DNA of 64,000 nucleotides from Mycolicibacterium senegalense (GTDB lineage Bacteria; Actinomycetota; Actinomycetes; Mycobacteriales; Mycobacteriaceae): the NCBI RefSeq assembly GCF_019645875.1, contig NZ_CP081000.1, positions 1,984,001 to 2,048,000 of the forward strand, written 5' to 3'. Numbering within the stretch: the stretch's first letter is position 1; every line of letters starts with the position of its first letter. Position numbers and translations under genes: made by a program. Below the pieces are notes generated by a model. The model was not told where the DNA came from and did no database searches. It was given only the letters and a program-made list of their open reading frames with translations. Shown here in pieces: positions 15,654-24,401 of the stretch.

Positions 15654-16658
15654 TTGCTACTCGAATTTGATGCCGATCAGCGGCTATGGCAGGAAACCGT
15701 GCGCGACGCGGTGACCAAGCAATGCCCGGCCACGCTGGTCCGTGAAGTGGCCGAGCGGGGTGTCGACCCGACACCGCTGTGGCAGAGCTACATCGACCAG
15801 GGCTGGACCGAGCTCACCGACTCCGAGAACGCGGTGGAACTGGCCATCGTGCTCGAAGAACTCGGCCGGGCCACGGACCTGACGCCGTACCTGGCGACCA
15901 TGACGCAGTACGCACCGCTGGCGGGAGACCGCTTCGACGCGGGAAAGGCCGGCACCGCCGTGTACAGCGGGGTGACGGCCAACCGTGATGCCACCGGTTG
16001 GGTACTGACCGGAACCGCCCCTCACGTCTTGGACGGTGATCGGGCGCAGAACCTGGCTGTGGTCACCGACGGAGGCGTGTTCCTCGTCGATGCGGCCCAG
16101 GTCTCGGTCAAGCGCAGTGCGGTGTTCGATCCGGTGTTGCACGTTGCCGAGGTGTCGTTCGACAACGTCCACGTCGATGACGCCGAACGTGTTCACACCG
16201 ACACCGAGAAAGCCCGTCACCTGGCCTTGACCGGGATGGCCGTCACCATGGTCGGGGCCTGTCAACGAGTCCTCGACCTGGCCCTCGAACACGTCAAACA
16301 ACGCCAGCAGTTCGGGGCGGCGATCGGGTCCTTCCAGGCCGTGCAGCACAAGGCGGTCGACATGCACGTCGCGATCGAAAGAGCCCGTGCGCTTTCGTAT
16401 TTCGCCGCGCTGACCATCGCCGCCGACGACCCCCGCCGGCGTCTGGCCTCGGCCATGGCCAAGGCAGCGGCCGGAGAGTGCCAGGCGGTGGTGTTCCGTC
16501 ACGGCCTGCAGCTGTTCGGAGCGATGGGCTTCACCTGGGAGAACGACGTGCAGTTCGCCCTCAAGCGAGCCAAGGCCGGCGAACTGTTGCTGGGCGGCGC
16601 CGCCGAGCACCGCGCGACGATCGCCGCCGAGTACCGCACGACCTACAGGGGACTGTAA
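15654..16658 (+). CDS. Acyl-CoA dehydrogenase, small subunit type
   Basis: A 334-residue FadE-type flavoprotein. I chose the TTG at 15654 (LLEFDADQRLW) because AGGAGG lies at 15642-15647 and the domain starts there; the open frame upstream has no family similarity. The C-terminal flavin domain is clear (KQRQQFGAAIGSFQAVQHKAVDM, HGLQLFGAMGFTWENDV). It is shorter than the usual 380-400 residues and abuts another acyl-CoA dehydrogenase with no gap. In mycobacterial steroid catabolism such adjacent pairs form alpha2beta2 enzymes; this pair probably does the same on a branched or steroid-like acyl-CoA. Confidence 0.88.
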   Translation: MLLEFDADQRLWQETVRDAVTKQCPATLVREVAERGVDPTPLWQSYIDQGWTELTDSENAVELAIVLEELGRATDLTPYLATMTQYAPLAGDRFDAGKAGTAVYSGVTANRDATGWVLTGTAPHVLDGDRAQNLAVVTDGGVFLVDAAQVSVKRSAVFDPVLHVAEVSFDNVHVDDAERVHTDTEKARHLALTGMAVTMVGACQRVLDLALEHVKQRQQFGAAIGSFQAVQHKAVDMHVAIERARALSYFAALTIAADDPRRRLASAMAKAAAGECQAVVFRHGLQLFGAMGFTWENDVQFALKRAKAGELLLGGAAEHRATIAAEYRTTYRGL

Positions 16659-17834
16659 ATGCAGCTCACATACGATTCCGACGTCGAGGAGTTCCGCGCC
16701 GAGTTCTCCGCGTTCCTCGATGCCAACCTGCCGGCCGAGGCGCAGACGCTGGAGCGGCCCCGATCGGTGTCGCACATGCCGCAGTGGGCCCGCGACTGGC
16801 AGCGCCTGCTGTTCGACAACGGCTGGCTGCTGCCCGCCCAGCCGCCCGAGTTCGGCGGGCGCAACGCCAGCGTGGTGCAGACGTTCGTCCACCTCGACGA
16901 ACTGTGCCGGCGCCGGATCTACCACAGCTTCAACCCGCAGGGCGTCAACATCATTGCCGCATCACTGCTTACGTTCGGCTCTGACGAACAGAAGCGCCGC
17001 TGGGCGGTGCCCGTGCTGCGGGGCGAGAAGACCGCGTCACTGGGGATGAGCGAGCCCAGTGCGGGCTCCGATCTCGCCTCGTTGCGTACCCGCGCGGTCC
17101 GGGACGGCGATCATTTCGTCGTCAACGGACAGAAGGTCTGGACCTCGGGCGCCCATGACGCCGACTGGCTGCTGACCTTCGTGCGCACCGACCCGGATGC
17201 GCCGAAGCACAAGGGAATCAGCGTTCTCATCATTCCGACCGACACTCCCGGAGTGGTGTGCCGGCCCTTCGCCGACATGACGGGGGAAGAGAACCTCGAC
17301 TTCAACGAGGTGTTCTTCACCGACGCCCGGGTGCCGGCAGAGAACCTCGTCGGCCCGCTCAACGGCGGTTGGGGGGTGGCCAACGGGTCGCTCGGCCACG
17401 AACGCACCATGATGTGGCTCGGATTCGCCGACCGGATCGACAACATGCTGGCCGACTTCCATCCGAAGACCGAGTTGGAGCGCGACCAGTACGCCACCAC
17501 GATCATGGACTACCAGGCTTTGCGCGCCATGGGATCTGCCGCGCTGGCCAAGGCTTCCCGCGGAGAGGCGGACACCGCGTCGGTGTCGGTGCTCAAGCTG
17601 TTCGGATCCGAAGCGGAGCGCAACGCGTTCGAGAACGCGCTGACCGCGGCAGGCCCTGATGGTTTGATCCACCCGACCACCTCCGGGCCGTACGCGCACA
17701 TGAACCTCGATCACTACTTCGCGAGCTGGTTCGAGCGCTATGCCAGGAGCTTCGGCGGCACCATCGCGGGTGGGACGTCGGAGATCCAGCGCAACATCAT
17801 CGCCACCCAGGTGCTGGGCCTGCCCCGGCGCTGA
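16659..17834 (+). CDS. Acyl-CoA dehydrogenase
   Basis: A 391-residue acyl-CoA dehydrogenase with all three domains. SLGMSEPSAGSDLASLRTRA is the flavin/substrate loop, and RSFGGTIAGGTSEIQRNI the C-terminal FAD/ADP-binding motif. The ATG directly follows the stop of the preceding subunit gene (TAAATG). It likely oxidises an acyl-CoA to the 2-enoyl-CoA as one half of a heteromeric FadE pair. Electrons would go to ETF. The chain length or ring system of the substrate is not visible. Confidence 0.92.
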   Translation: MQLTYDSDVEEFRAEFSAFLDANLPAEAQTLERPRSVSHMPQWARDWQRLLFDNGWLLPAQPPEFGGRNASVVQTFVHLDELCRRRIYHSFNPQGVNIIAASLLTFGSDEQKRRWAVPVLRGEKTASLGMSEPSAGSDLASLRTRAVRDGDHFVVNGQKVWTSGAHDADWLLTFVRTDPDAPKHKGISVLIIPTDTPGVVCRPFADMTGEENLDFNEVFFTDARVPAENLVGPLNGGWGVANGSLGHERTMMWLGFADRIDNMLADFHPKTELERDQYATTIMDYQALRAMGSAALAKASRGEADTASVSVLKLFGSEAERNAFENALTAAGPDGLIHPTTSGPYAHMNLDHYFASWFERYARSFGGTIAGGTSEIQRNIIATQVLGLPRR

Positions 17835-17852
17835 GTGGCTTCAGACCTCCGG

Positions 17853-17900
17853 TGTCACGCCAGAGTGGCTTTCGAGCTCGACAGCCACTCTGGCGTGACA
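17853..17900. terminator. Perfect 18-bp hairpin, dispersed palindrome family 1
   Basis: The arm at 17853-17870 (TGTCACGCCAGAGTGGCT) is exactly complementary to 17883-17900, with a 12-nt loop that itself contains the palindrome TCGAGCTCGA. It follows the acyl-CoA dehydrogenase stop by 18 bp, so it can act as a terminator. A related palindrome with the same GTCACGC...GCGTGAC core lies at 33421-33474, so it is also a dispersed intergenic element. There is no U-run. Confidence 0.7.
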
Positions 17901-17925
17901 GTGGCGGTGAGATACCCGGTGACGC

Positions 17926-17945
17926 GGAACAAAACTTAGGTTAGG
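17926..17945. promoter_or_regulatory. GGAACA-type motif, site A
   Basis: GGAACAAAACTTAGGTTAGG, ending 9 bp before the LLM gene ATG. It resembles four other sites (21379, 21595, 23391 reversed, 24338). The element overlaps TAGGGT at 17942-17947, which has the TANNNT form of a -10 box, so binding of a repressor here would block transcription. The likely regulator is the tandem TetR protein encoded at 20009-21328. Confidence 0.5.
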
Positions 17946-17954
17946 GTCGGCGTG

Positions 17955-18917
17955 ATGTTCACGCTGCGATTCGACATGCGTGCGCCGCACACCCCGACAA
18001 CTGACCTCTACGGCGCCGCGATCGACATGTGCGCCTGGGCCGAGACGCGCGGTGCGGTGATGGCGGTGCTCTCGGAGCACCACGGCACGGCCGACGGGCA
18101 CCTCGCGGCCCCGACCATCCTTGCCTCCGCCATCGCCGCACGCACCAGCCGGCTGGCGATTCTGCTTGCCGCGGTGCCGATTCCGTTCTGGGATCCGGTC
18201 CGGCTGGCCGAGGAGATCTGCACCCTGGACATCGTCAGCCGAGGCCGGATCTCGTATGCCTTCGGGATCGGGCACCGAGCCGAAGAGTACGAACACTTCG
18301 GTGTGGCGATGAGCGCGCGCGGCAAGCTCGCCGACGATCGGTTGGCGCTCTTGCTGCGTCTGCTGGCGGGGGAGACCGTCGAGCATGACGGCCGGAAGAT
18401 CGCGGTGACGCCTGGCTGCGCAACACCGTCTGGCCCATATCTGCTCATCGCAGGGGGCTCTCGTGCGGCAGCGCGACGCGCAGCCCGGCACGGCCTGGGG
18501 TTCATCTCGCAGACGACGGCGCCCGGGCTCCAGGAGTATTACGAGGCGCAGTGCCGGGCCGCCGGCACCGAGCCGGGTGTAGTCCAGTTTCCGGCACCGA
18601 ACACGCCGACTGCGGTCTTCGTGGCCGACGACCTCGACCGGGCGTGGGAGGAGTTGGGCCCCTTTCTGCTTCACGATGCCCGCACCGCTGCGTCGTACCG
18701 GCACGGCGACGACACAGTCGCCAGCATCTCGCACGCCGAAAGCGTCGCCGCACTTCGGCAGGACGGCGGCCCGTACCAAATCCTGACCACCGACCAGGCT
18801 GCCGAGTATGCCCGCAGCGGAAGGCCGCTGCCGCTGCTCCCGCTGTGTGGCGGGCTGCTACCCGAGGTGGCCTGGCCATACCTTGAGCGCGCAGCCGCGG
18901 CATCACAACCCGCGTGA
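17955..18917 (+). CDS. LLM-class flavin-dependent oxidoreductase
   Basis: A 320-residue luciferase-like fold protein. GTG at 17952 and ATG at 17955 are both possible; I took the ATG. Features are EHHGTADGHLAAPTI (the E-H-H motif of bacterial-luciferase-like enzymes), VRLAEEICTLDIVSRGRISY and YLLIAGGSRAAARRAARHG. It may use FMN or F420. It is followed 21 bp later by the DapB-like gene and preceded by site A of the GGAACA motif, which links it to the tandem-TetR cluster. The substrate is unknown. Confidence 0.87.
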   Translation: MFTLRFDMRAPHTPTTDLYGAAIDMCAWAETRGAVMAVLSEHHGTADGHLAAPTILASAIAARTSRLAILLAAVPIPFWDPVRLAEEICTLDIVSRGRISYAFGIGHRAEEYEHFGVAMSARGKLADDRLALLLRLLAGETVEHDGRKIAVTPGCATPSGPYLLIAGGSRAAARRAARHGLGFISQTTAPGLQEYYEAQCRAAGTEPGVVQFPAPNTPTAVFVADDLDRAWEELGPFLLHDARTAASYRHGDDTVASISHAESVAALRQDGGPYQILTTDQAAEYARSGRPLPLLPLCGGLLPEVAWPYLERAAAASQPA

Positions 18918-18938
18918 ACCGATACAAAGGAGCCGAAG

Positions 18939-20012
18939 ATGTCAGCACCCCTGCGGATCGTGGTCTGGTCGACCGGCGGTGTCGGGTCGGTCGCCATCGA
19001 CGCCATCACCAGACGGCCTGATCTCGACCTGGTTGGTGTGTGGGTGCACTCGCCGGCGAAGGCGGGCCAAGACGCCGGAGTGCTGGCCGGGATTGAGCCA
19101 CTGGGCATTTCGGCCACCAGCGATGCCGAGGCACTGATCGCGTCGGCTCCCGATTGCGTGGTGTATGCGGCAAGTGGGCCCGCGCGTGATGCCGGGGCGG
19201 TACCGGATTACCTGCGCCTGCTGAATGCCGGGATCAACGTGGTATCAACGACATCGACCGCCCTGGTGTACCCGCCGGCCTACTATTCGGCGGAATGGCG
19301 CGACCAGCTGGAGGCGGCGGCCAAAGCGGGCAATTGTTCGTTCTACGCATCAGGGGTCTTTCCCGGTTTCGGCTCGGATCAGCTGGCGCTGACCCTGGCC
19401 ACGCAGTCCAAAACGATCGACCGGCTCACGGTCACCGAGGTATCCCTCAACGATCACTATCCGGTGGCTGACGTGATGATGGACGGCATGGGCTTCGGGC
19501 GTCCGCTGGATTTCGAGCCGATGCTCAAGACGCCCGGCTTCATCGAGATGGCTTGGAAGGCACCGATCCACCTCATGGCGGACGCGTTCGGCGCTGAGGT
19601 GTCCGAGATCCACGGCTCGTTGGACCGGCGGACCACCGACCGTGACATCGAGGTGGAGTTCGGCACCGTCGCCGCGGGCACCTGCGGTGCCGTCCGCACG
19701 CGTGCTGCCGGCGTGGTGAACGGTCGTGAGGCCATCGTCGTCGAGCACATCATCCGGATGTCGCGCGACGTCGCACCGGATTGGCCGGCGTCGGAATTCG
19801 ATGCGACCTACCGGGTGGACATCGAGGGTGATCCCGACATCCACTGTGCGATGAACCTGGGGGAGCACGAGGGGCACGGGGCCGGCAAGGCGGCGATGGC
19901 CGCGACTGCGATGCGGGTGGTCAACGCGATTCCCTACATCGTCGATGCGCCCGCAGGCCTGTTGAGCTCACTGGACATCCCGAATACGTTGCCGAGGCAC
20001 GTATTCGGCTAG
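18939..20012 (+). CDS. DapB-like NAD(P)-dependent dehydrogenase
   Basis: A 357-residue protein with an N-terminal Rossmann domain of the dihydrodipicolinate-reductase type (IVVWSTGGVGSVAIDAI), then CVVYAASGPARD and NVVSTTSTALVYP. Mycobacterial members of this group are annotated as dihydrodipicolinate-reductase-like or amine dehydrogenase-like proteins and are common beside lipid and steroid catabolic genes. It is clearly not the lysine-pathway enzyme, being longer and in a catabolic setting. It ends overlapping the convergent tandem TetR gene by 4 bp. The reaction is not known. Confidence 0.8.
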   Translation: MSAPLRIVVWSTGGVGSVAIDAITRRPDLDLVGVWVHSPAKAGQDAGVLAGIEPLGISATSDAEALIASAPDCVVYAASGPARDAGAVPDYLRLLNAGINVVSTTSTALVYPPAYYSAEWRDQLEAAAKAGNCSFYASGVFPGFGSDQLALTLATQSKTIDRLTVTEVSLNDHYPVADVMMDGMGFGRPLDFEPMLKTPGFIEMAWKAPIHLMADAFGAEVSEIHGSLDRRTTDRDIEVEFGTVAAGTCGAVRTRAAGVVNGREAIVVEHIIRMSRDVAPDWPASEFDATYRVDIEGDPDIHCAMNLGEHEGHGAGKAAMAATAMRVVNAIPYIVDAPAGLLSSLDIPNTLPRHVFG

Positions 20013-21328
20013 CGCGCGATCACCCCGCGCAGGCTGGTATCGCGAACATGGATCTGTGATGTGCGCGTGCCGAACTCTCTGAGGATGTTCTCGGGGATCC
20101 AGCCGACGCAGAGGACCGACCGGGCCAGCATCTCGTTCGAGGGACTGTCGATGCTGATCTGTCCGGCCTTGATCCCTTCGGCGAGAAGCGATTTCACCTG
20201 CTTGACACGCTGGGTGAACAACCAGCCGGGGTTGGGTGTATCCGGGGGAGACTGACGCATCCAGGCCAGCTGAATCCGGAACTCGTCTCCGAATTGGTCG
20301 AGCGCGTTGGTGTGTATCCAGCTGAGCGCATCGAGCTTTTCGATCGGCGTGCCCTCGGCGCCGAGGACCTCCGTCCAACCCACCGCGATCTTCTCGCCGA
20401 ACGACTGCATGATGGCCGCGAGCAGTTCGTCCTTGGATCCGATCAGCCGGTACACCGTGCCGGTACCCATGCCCGCGGCCGAGGCGATGTCCCGCACGGT
20501 CGTCCCCTCATAGCCGCGGCGGCCGAACTCGGCCCGGGCCACTGCCCGGATATGAGCGGTCTTGTCGTCGGCCTCAGACCGGGCTTCCTCGATCCAGCTG
20601 CGCACCACGGCGTCGGCTGCCGCGAACGGAACGGACTTGTCGAGTTCGGTGTCTGTGGGCTGCTCGGTGGACAAGCCCTCCAAGAGAATTCGGCACAGCA
20701 GCGTGGCCACTTTCTCCGGTGCGGCGTTGTGGCGCATGACGTCCAGGCCGACCTGCAGCATCGTCTGGCAGATCCGGTCCGCGAGCACGGTCAGATCGAC
20801 GTCCGAACGCAGATAGCCGGCCCATCGGGCGGCCCGCAAGGTCTGCAGCATGGCCTCCAGCGTGGCTGTCGGGCGTCGTTGAGCCAATGCGATGAGGACG
20901 GGATTGGAGCTCGGGCTCTCGTAGAACGACATTTGCAGCGCGGCGCGGTGCGCGACGGCACATCGCGCGATATCTGAGCCGAGCTCGGCGATGCGGGCGA
21001 ACGGTGACGCTGGATCCGGGCCGTCCAAACGGCTCTGGGCCTGCTCGGCGATGCCGTCGAGATCCTCGTGATACCGCTCCAGCAGTTCGACCAGGATCGC
21101 TTCCTTGGACTCGAAATGGTGGTACAGGCTGCCCGGCAGGATGCCGGCCGCATCCGCGATCTCCTGGAGCGATGTACGCAGGCCGGACGTGGCGATCAAC
21201 GACGCGGCGGTCTGGAGGATCTCCGTTCGCCGTGTGCGATCCTCAGCTGCGGAGCCGGCGTCGATCGCGCGACCTGGGGTGCGCTTGAGCGTCTTGCGCT
21301 CCCCAGGCGTTACCTGGGGACGGCCCAC
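20009..21328 (-). CDS. Tandem TetR-TetR fusion regulator
   Basis: A 439-residue protein with two TetR units in one chain. The first helix-turn-helix is near residues 52-72 (TSLQEIADAAGILPGSLYHH) and the second near 276-296 (TTVRDIASAAGMGTGTVYRL). Each is followed by a helical ligand-binding-like domain. Normal TetR proteins are about 200 residues and act as dimers, so this is in effect a covalent dimer with two different halves. It is divergent from the VWA gene, and five copies of a 20-bp motif lie upstream of it and of nearby genes. It is probably a repressor responding to the pathway substrate or a CoA derivative. Confidence 0.9.
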   Translation of the reverse strand: MGRPQVTPGERKTLKRTPGRAIDAGSAAEDRTRRTEILQTAASLIATSGLRTSLQEIADAAGILPGSLYHHFESKEAILVELLERYHEDLDGIAEQAQSRLDGPDPASPFARIAELGSDIARCAVAHRAALQMSFYESPSSNPVLIALAQRRPTATLEAMLQTLRAARWAGYLRSDVDLTVLADRICQTMLQVGLDVMRHNAAPEKVATLLCRILLEGLSTEQPTDTELDKSVPFAAADAVVRSWIEEARSEADDKTAHIRAVARAEFGRRGYEGTTVRDIASAAGMGTGTVYRLIGSKDELLAAIMQSFGEKIAVGWTEVLGAEGTPIEKLDALSWIHTNALDQFGDEFRIQLAWMRQSPPDTPNPGWLFTQRVKQVKSLLAEGIKAGQISIDSPSNEMLARSVLCVGWIPENILREFGTRTSQIHVRDTSLRGVIAR

Positions 21329-21378
21329 AGCGGCTCCACGATGATTGCTCGGCTCCTGTCACACGTATCGGGTGGTCA

Positions 21379-21398
21379 GACCCAATATTTGGTTAGAG
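21379..21398. promoter_or_regulatory. GGAACA-type motif, site B
   Basis: GACCCAATATTTGGTTAGAG, with a near-palindromic core CCAATATTTGG, 51-70 bp upstream of the tandem TetR start on the minus strand. It shares ATATTTGGT with site C. The position fits autoregulation. Confidence 0.45.
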
Positions 21399-21594
21399 GC
21401 TACCAGAACGGAGCTGCTGCGCCGGGGATCCTGTGCGTCCGAAAGCGCCGGTAGATCACCGTTGCTCCAGCGTCGTCGACGTCCGGCTCTGGTCACGGCG
21501 GCGACCTGGCCGTTGAAGTCGATCACTTTGCAACCCTTGTCAGTTGACGTCGCGGTTCGTTCGATTGACGTCGATGTGGGCGAAACTCTACGGT

Positions 21595-21614
21595 GGAACA
21601 GATATTTGGTCAAC
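21595..21614. promoter_or_regulatory. GGAACA-type motif, site C
   Basis: GGAACAGATATTTGGTCAAC, 28-47 bp upstream of the GTG of the VWA gene. It is the clearest copy of the motif. It differs from site E in a few positions and matches the reverse complement of site D over GGAACAGAT.TTTG. Confidence 0.55.
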
Positions 21615-21641
21615 GCGAACCGGTGGTGCGGAGGTGGTCGG

Positions 21642-23324
21642 GTGTCTGACCGCGGCGGTGATGGTGGATTCGCCGGGTTGGGCATGCTGGCGTCCGCGCT
21701 CGCCGCGCGTCCGATCGCCGTGGCCGCCGCCGAGCGGGGCAGCCCACCGTGGACCGACGGCAAGACCGTGTTCATCGATGTGTCGGAGCCTGCACGTACA
21801 CAGCTCGGGTCGGTGGCAGTCCAAGCGGCGCTGATCGGAGCAGGCAGCTTGGACCCCGATGTGGTCCGATACCTGGTCCGCCATCGTCGGCTGGTCCGGC
21901 GTTATCTGGCGGTCGAAGGGCATCGCGCGTTGTGGATCCACCGCGCGCTGTTGCCGAAATCCCTTGGGAACCTGGCGGACCGAACGATCGCTGCCCGTAG
22001 CGATTCGGCCGCGTCGTCCCTGGCGATCGCCCGCGGGCGGGATGTGCTCGAAGCCCCGCCCGCGGGCTTCGGCGTGATTGCCGCGAAAAAGGTGCTGGCG
22101 GCGTGTGCGCCGGCCAGGCCGGCGGATCAGCAGCCGGCCGGACATGTGCCGCGCCGGGAGGGGGTCCACGAGCTCGAGGAAATCAGCGAAGACGAGGTCG
22201 ACGACTCCGGCGACCCTGATCTGTTCTCCAGCCCCGTCGGAGGGGGCGGGGCCCTCGGTAAGTGGCTGAAGAAGCTGCTGTCGTCGACGCGCAAGATAGG
22301 CGCCGGCGGCGGGCCGCCCGGTGCAGACATGCCGACGCATCGCACCAACTCCACGAGACGTGGGGTACGCGCGGTCTCGTCGTCGGCGACGACATCATCT
22401 GAGGACGTCGCCGACATCAGGACCGACGGGGTGCAGTACCCGGAATGGAACGCGGAGAGGGGAAGCTACCGGCTCGACTGGTGCACTGTCCGCGAGGCTG
22501 AACCCCAGATCAAGGTGCATGCCACGCAGGAGATCGAAGATGCCATCAGCGTGCGGCGCCCGCTGGCCCGCCTGGGCATGGGCTTGCACCGGCGTCACCG
22601 TCAAACTCAAGGCGACGACATCGACATCGATGCGGCGCTCGAAGCGCGCGTGGAGGTCCGCGCCGGATCGGTGCCCGACGAGGCGGTCTATCTAGATAGT
22701 CTGCGGCGGCGGCGGGACTTGTCGGTGTTGTTGCTGCTCGATGTATCCGGTTCGACGGCTGAGCCGGGCAGCCTCGGGCGCACCGTGCACCAGCAGCAGC
22801 GCACCGCGGTGGCCAATCTGATGGTGGCACTACATGACCTGGGCGACCGGGTGGCGCTGTACGCCTATTACTCCCAGGGGCGGTCCGCGGTCACCATGGT
22901 TCCGGTGAAGCGGTTCGAGGACCACCTGGACGCGCAGGTGGTCCGTAGGCTGAACAGCCTTGAGCCAGGCGCATATTCGCGACTGGGTGCGGCGATCCGG
23001 CACGGAGCGTCGGTCCTGGAGACGCGCGGCGGCACATCGCGGCGGCTGCTGGTAGTCCTGTCCGACGGACTGGCTTATGACCACGGCTACGAGCGGGCCT
23101 ACGGAGCCGCCGACGCCAGACGCGCTTTGGCCGAGGCCCGGCGCCGCGGCACCGGCTGTGTGTGTCTGACCGTCGGTGCGAGCACGGACGTGGAAACGTT
23201 GCGCCGGGTGTTCGGCAGCACCGCACACGCCTCCGTCTCCGGCCCGGATCAGCTCGCCGGGGTCATCGGTCCGATGTTCCGCTCGGCTATTCGCTCCGCA
23301 GAGGTGCGCCGGCGGGTCTCGTGA
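21642..23324 (+). CDS. VWA-domain protein (NorD/CoxE-like)
   Basis: A 560-residue protein. The GTG at 21642 is chosen for its GAGGTGG ribosome site and because site C lies just upstream. The N-terminal 200 residues are helical; residues about 215-275 are acidic and then low-complexity; the C-terminal von Willebrand A domain has the MIDAS motif D367-V-S369-G-S371 (LLLLDVSGST), with later supporting Thr and Asp. This matches NorD/CoxE-type proteins, which work with MoxR AAA+ ATPases to insert metals into, or activate, target enzymes. The MoxR partner is the next gene. The client here may be one of the cluster oxygenases, but that is inference. Confidence 0.88.
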   Translation: MSDRGGDGGFAGLGMLASALAARPIAVAAAERGSPPWTDGKTVFIDVSEPARTQLGSVAVQAALIGAGSLDPDVVRYLVRHRRLVRRYLAVEGHRALWIHRALLPKSLGNLADRTIAARSDSAASSLAIARGRDVLEAPPAGFGVIAAKKVLAACAPARPADQQPAGHVPRREGVHELEEISEDEVDDSGDPDLFSSPVGGGGALGKWLKKLLSSTRKIGAGGGPPGADMPTHRTNSTRRGVRAVSSSATTSSEDVADIRTDGVQYPEWNAERGSYRLDWCTVREAEPQIKVHATQEIEDAISVRRPLARLGMGLHRRHRQTQGDDIDIDAALEARVEVRAGSVPDEAVYLDSLRRRRDLSVLLLLDVSGSTAEPGSLGRTVHQQQRTAVANLMVALHDLGDRVALYAYYSQGRSAVTMVPVKRFEDHLDAQVVRRLNSLEPGAYSRLGAAIRHGASVLETRGGTSRRLLVVLSDGLAYDHGYERAYGAADARRALAEARRRGTGCVCLTVGASTDVETLRRVFGSTAHASVSGPDQLAGVIGPMFRSAIRSAEVRRRVS

Positions 23325-23390
23325 GATACCAACCACCAGAGCATCATTGACGTTTACACGACGGGCTCGGGGTAGCCGCAACCTGTGCTT

Positions 23391-23408
23391 GAAACAAACA
23401 TCTGTTCC
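23391..23408. promoter_or_regulatory. GGAACA-type motif, site D (reverse orientation)
   Basis: The reverse complement reads GGAACAGATGTTTGTTTC, close to site C. The ends GAAACA/TGTTCC make it partly palindromic. It lies 55-72 bp upstream of the MoxR ATG at 23463, and a TAGGCT box follows at 23413. Confidence 0.5.
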
Positions 23409-23462
23409 GCGTTAGGCTCGCTGGGGTATCGCAGCGTCGAGGATCCGACGAAAGGTGTGTTG

Positions 23463-24311
23463 ATGGCCAACGAGCCCGGACTCGCCCACCCGAACGGCAC
23501 CAGTTCGCACACTGCGGGTTCGCGTCCCTACTACCGGCCGGTCGGCAATGAGGAGACGGTGTTCAAGGCGGCATATCGCCAAGGCCTTTCGCTGGTGCTG
23601 AAAGGGCCGACCGGATGCGGTAAAACGCGCTTCGTCGAGGCCATGGCTCACGACCTCGGCCGGCCGCTGATCACCGTCGCCTGCCATGACGATCTCACCA
23701 CCGCCGATCTGGTCGGCCGCTACCTGTTGCGCGGTGACGAGACGGTCTGGGTGGACGGCCCCTTGACCCGCGCGGTGCGCGATGGTGCGATCTGTTACCT
23801 CGACGAGGTGGTCGAAGCCCGCCAGGACACCACCGTGGTGCTGCATCCCCTCGCCGACCATCGCCGCCAGTTGCCGATCGAGCGTCTGGGCATCACGTTG
23901 GACGCAGCGCCGGGGTTCGGGCTGGTGATGTCCTATAACCCCGGTTACCAAAGCGTTCTCAAAGACCTCAAGGACTCGACGCGTCAGCGGATGGTGGCCA
24001 TCGAGTTCGGTTTTCCCGACCCGGAAGTCGAAGAGTGCATCCTCGCCCACGAGGCGGGTGTGGATCAGTCCACCGCTGCCGAGCTGGTGCGGTTCGGCCA
24101 GGCCATCCGGCGTCTGGAGGCGGGCGGCCTGCGTGAAGTCGCCTCCACCCGGGTGCTCATCGCAGCCGGTCGCCTGGTAGCCGAGGGGCTGTCGATGGCC
24201 GTGGCGGCCCGGGTGGCGGTCGCTGGACCGCTCACCGATGACGTTGCGGTGGGCCGGGGCCTGCACGAGCTGATCGACGTCTACCTGGATGGATCGGCAT
24301 CCGATCATTGA
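23463..24311 (+). CDS. MoxR-family AAA+ ATPase (NorQ/CbbQ-like)
   Basis: A 282-residue AAA+ ATPase. Walker A is GPTGCGKT (residues 48-55) and Walker B is CYLDE (D114, E115), with sensor 1 in VMSYNPGY and an arginine finger region in DSTRQRM. It starts at the ATG at 23463 after AAAGGTG. MoxR/NorQ/CbbQ proteins form hexamers and pair with VWA proteins to remodel or activate enzymes. Its partner is the VWA gene ending 138 bp upstream. Having its own copy of the GGAACA motif (site D) suggests co-regulation with that gene but from a separate promoter. Confidence 0.92.
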   Translation: MANEPGLAHPNGTSSHTAGSRPYYRPVGNEETVFKAAYRQGLSLVLKGPTGCGKTRFVEAMAHDLGRPLITVACHDDLTTADLVGRYLLRGDETVWVDGPLTRAVRDGAICYLDEVVEARQDTTVVLHPLADHRRQLPIERLGITLDAAPGFGLVMSYNPGYQSVLKDLKDSTRQRMVAIEFGFPDPEVEECILAHEAGVDQSTAAELVRFGQAIRRLEAGGLREVASTRVLIAAGRLVAEGLSMAVAARVAVAGPLTDDVAVGRGLHELIDVYLDGSASDH

Positions 24312-24337
24312 CGCCCCGCGGTACCGCCGTTAAGTTC

Positions 24338-24357
24338 AGAACAAATATTAGGTCAGG
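24338..24357. promoter_or_regulatory. GGAACA-type motif, site E
   Basis: AGAACAAATATTAGGTCAGG, 45-64 bp upstream of the substrate-binding protein ATG at 24402. It matches site A over GAACAAA..TTAGGT.AGG. It would control the long downstream operon from 24402 to 33397. Confidence 0.55.
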
Positions 24358-24401
24358 ACCCCGGTGTTCCCCGCGACGAACGCCCACACCACGGAGGTCA
24401 G

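Larger units (their letters stand above)
21329..21641. other. Divergent control region without a gene
   Basis: This 313-bp stretch separates the tandem TetR gene from the VWA gene. The plus-strand frame is open through it, but the translation has low-complexity character and no family match, and a good ribosome site (GAGGTGG) precedes the GTG at 21642. It holds GGAACA-type sites B (21379-21398) and C (21595-21614), one near each gene start. I see no small gene or hairpin here. Confidence 0.6.

Noticed and set aside
17841..18779. Long open frame on the minus strand opposite the LLM gene
   Set aside because: The protein is Arg/Gly/Pro-rich without a family pattern and lies antisense to a clear LLM-family gene. 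Typical of GC-rich third-position effects.
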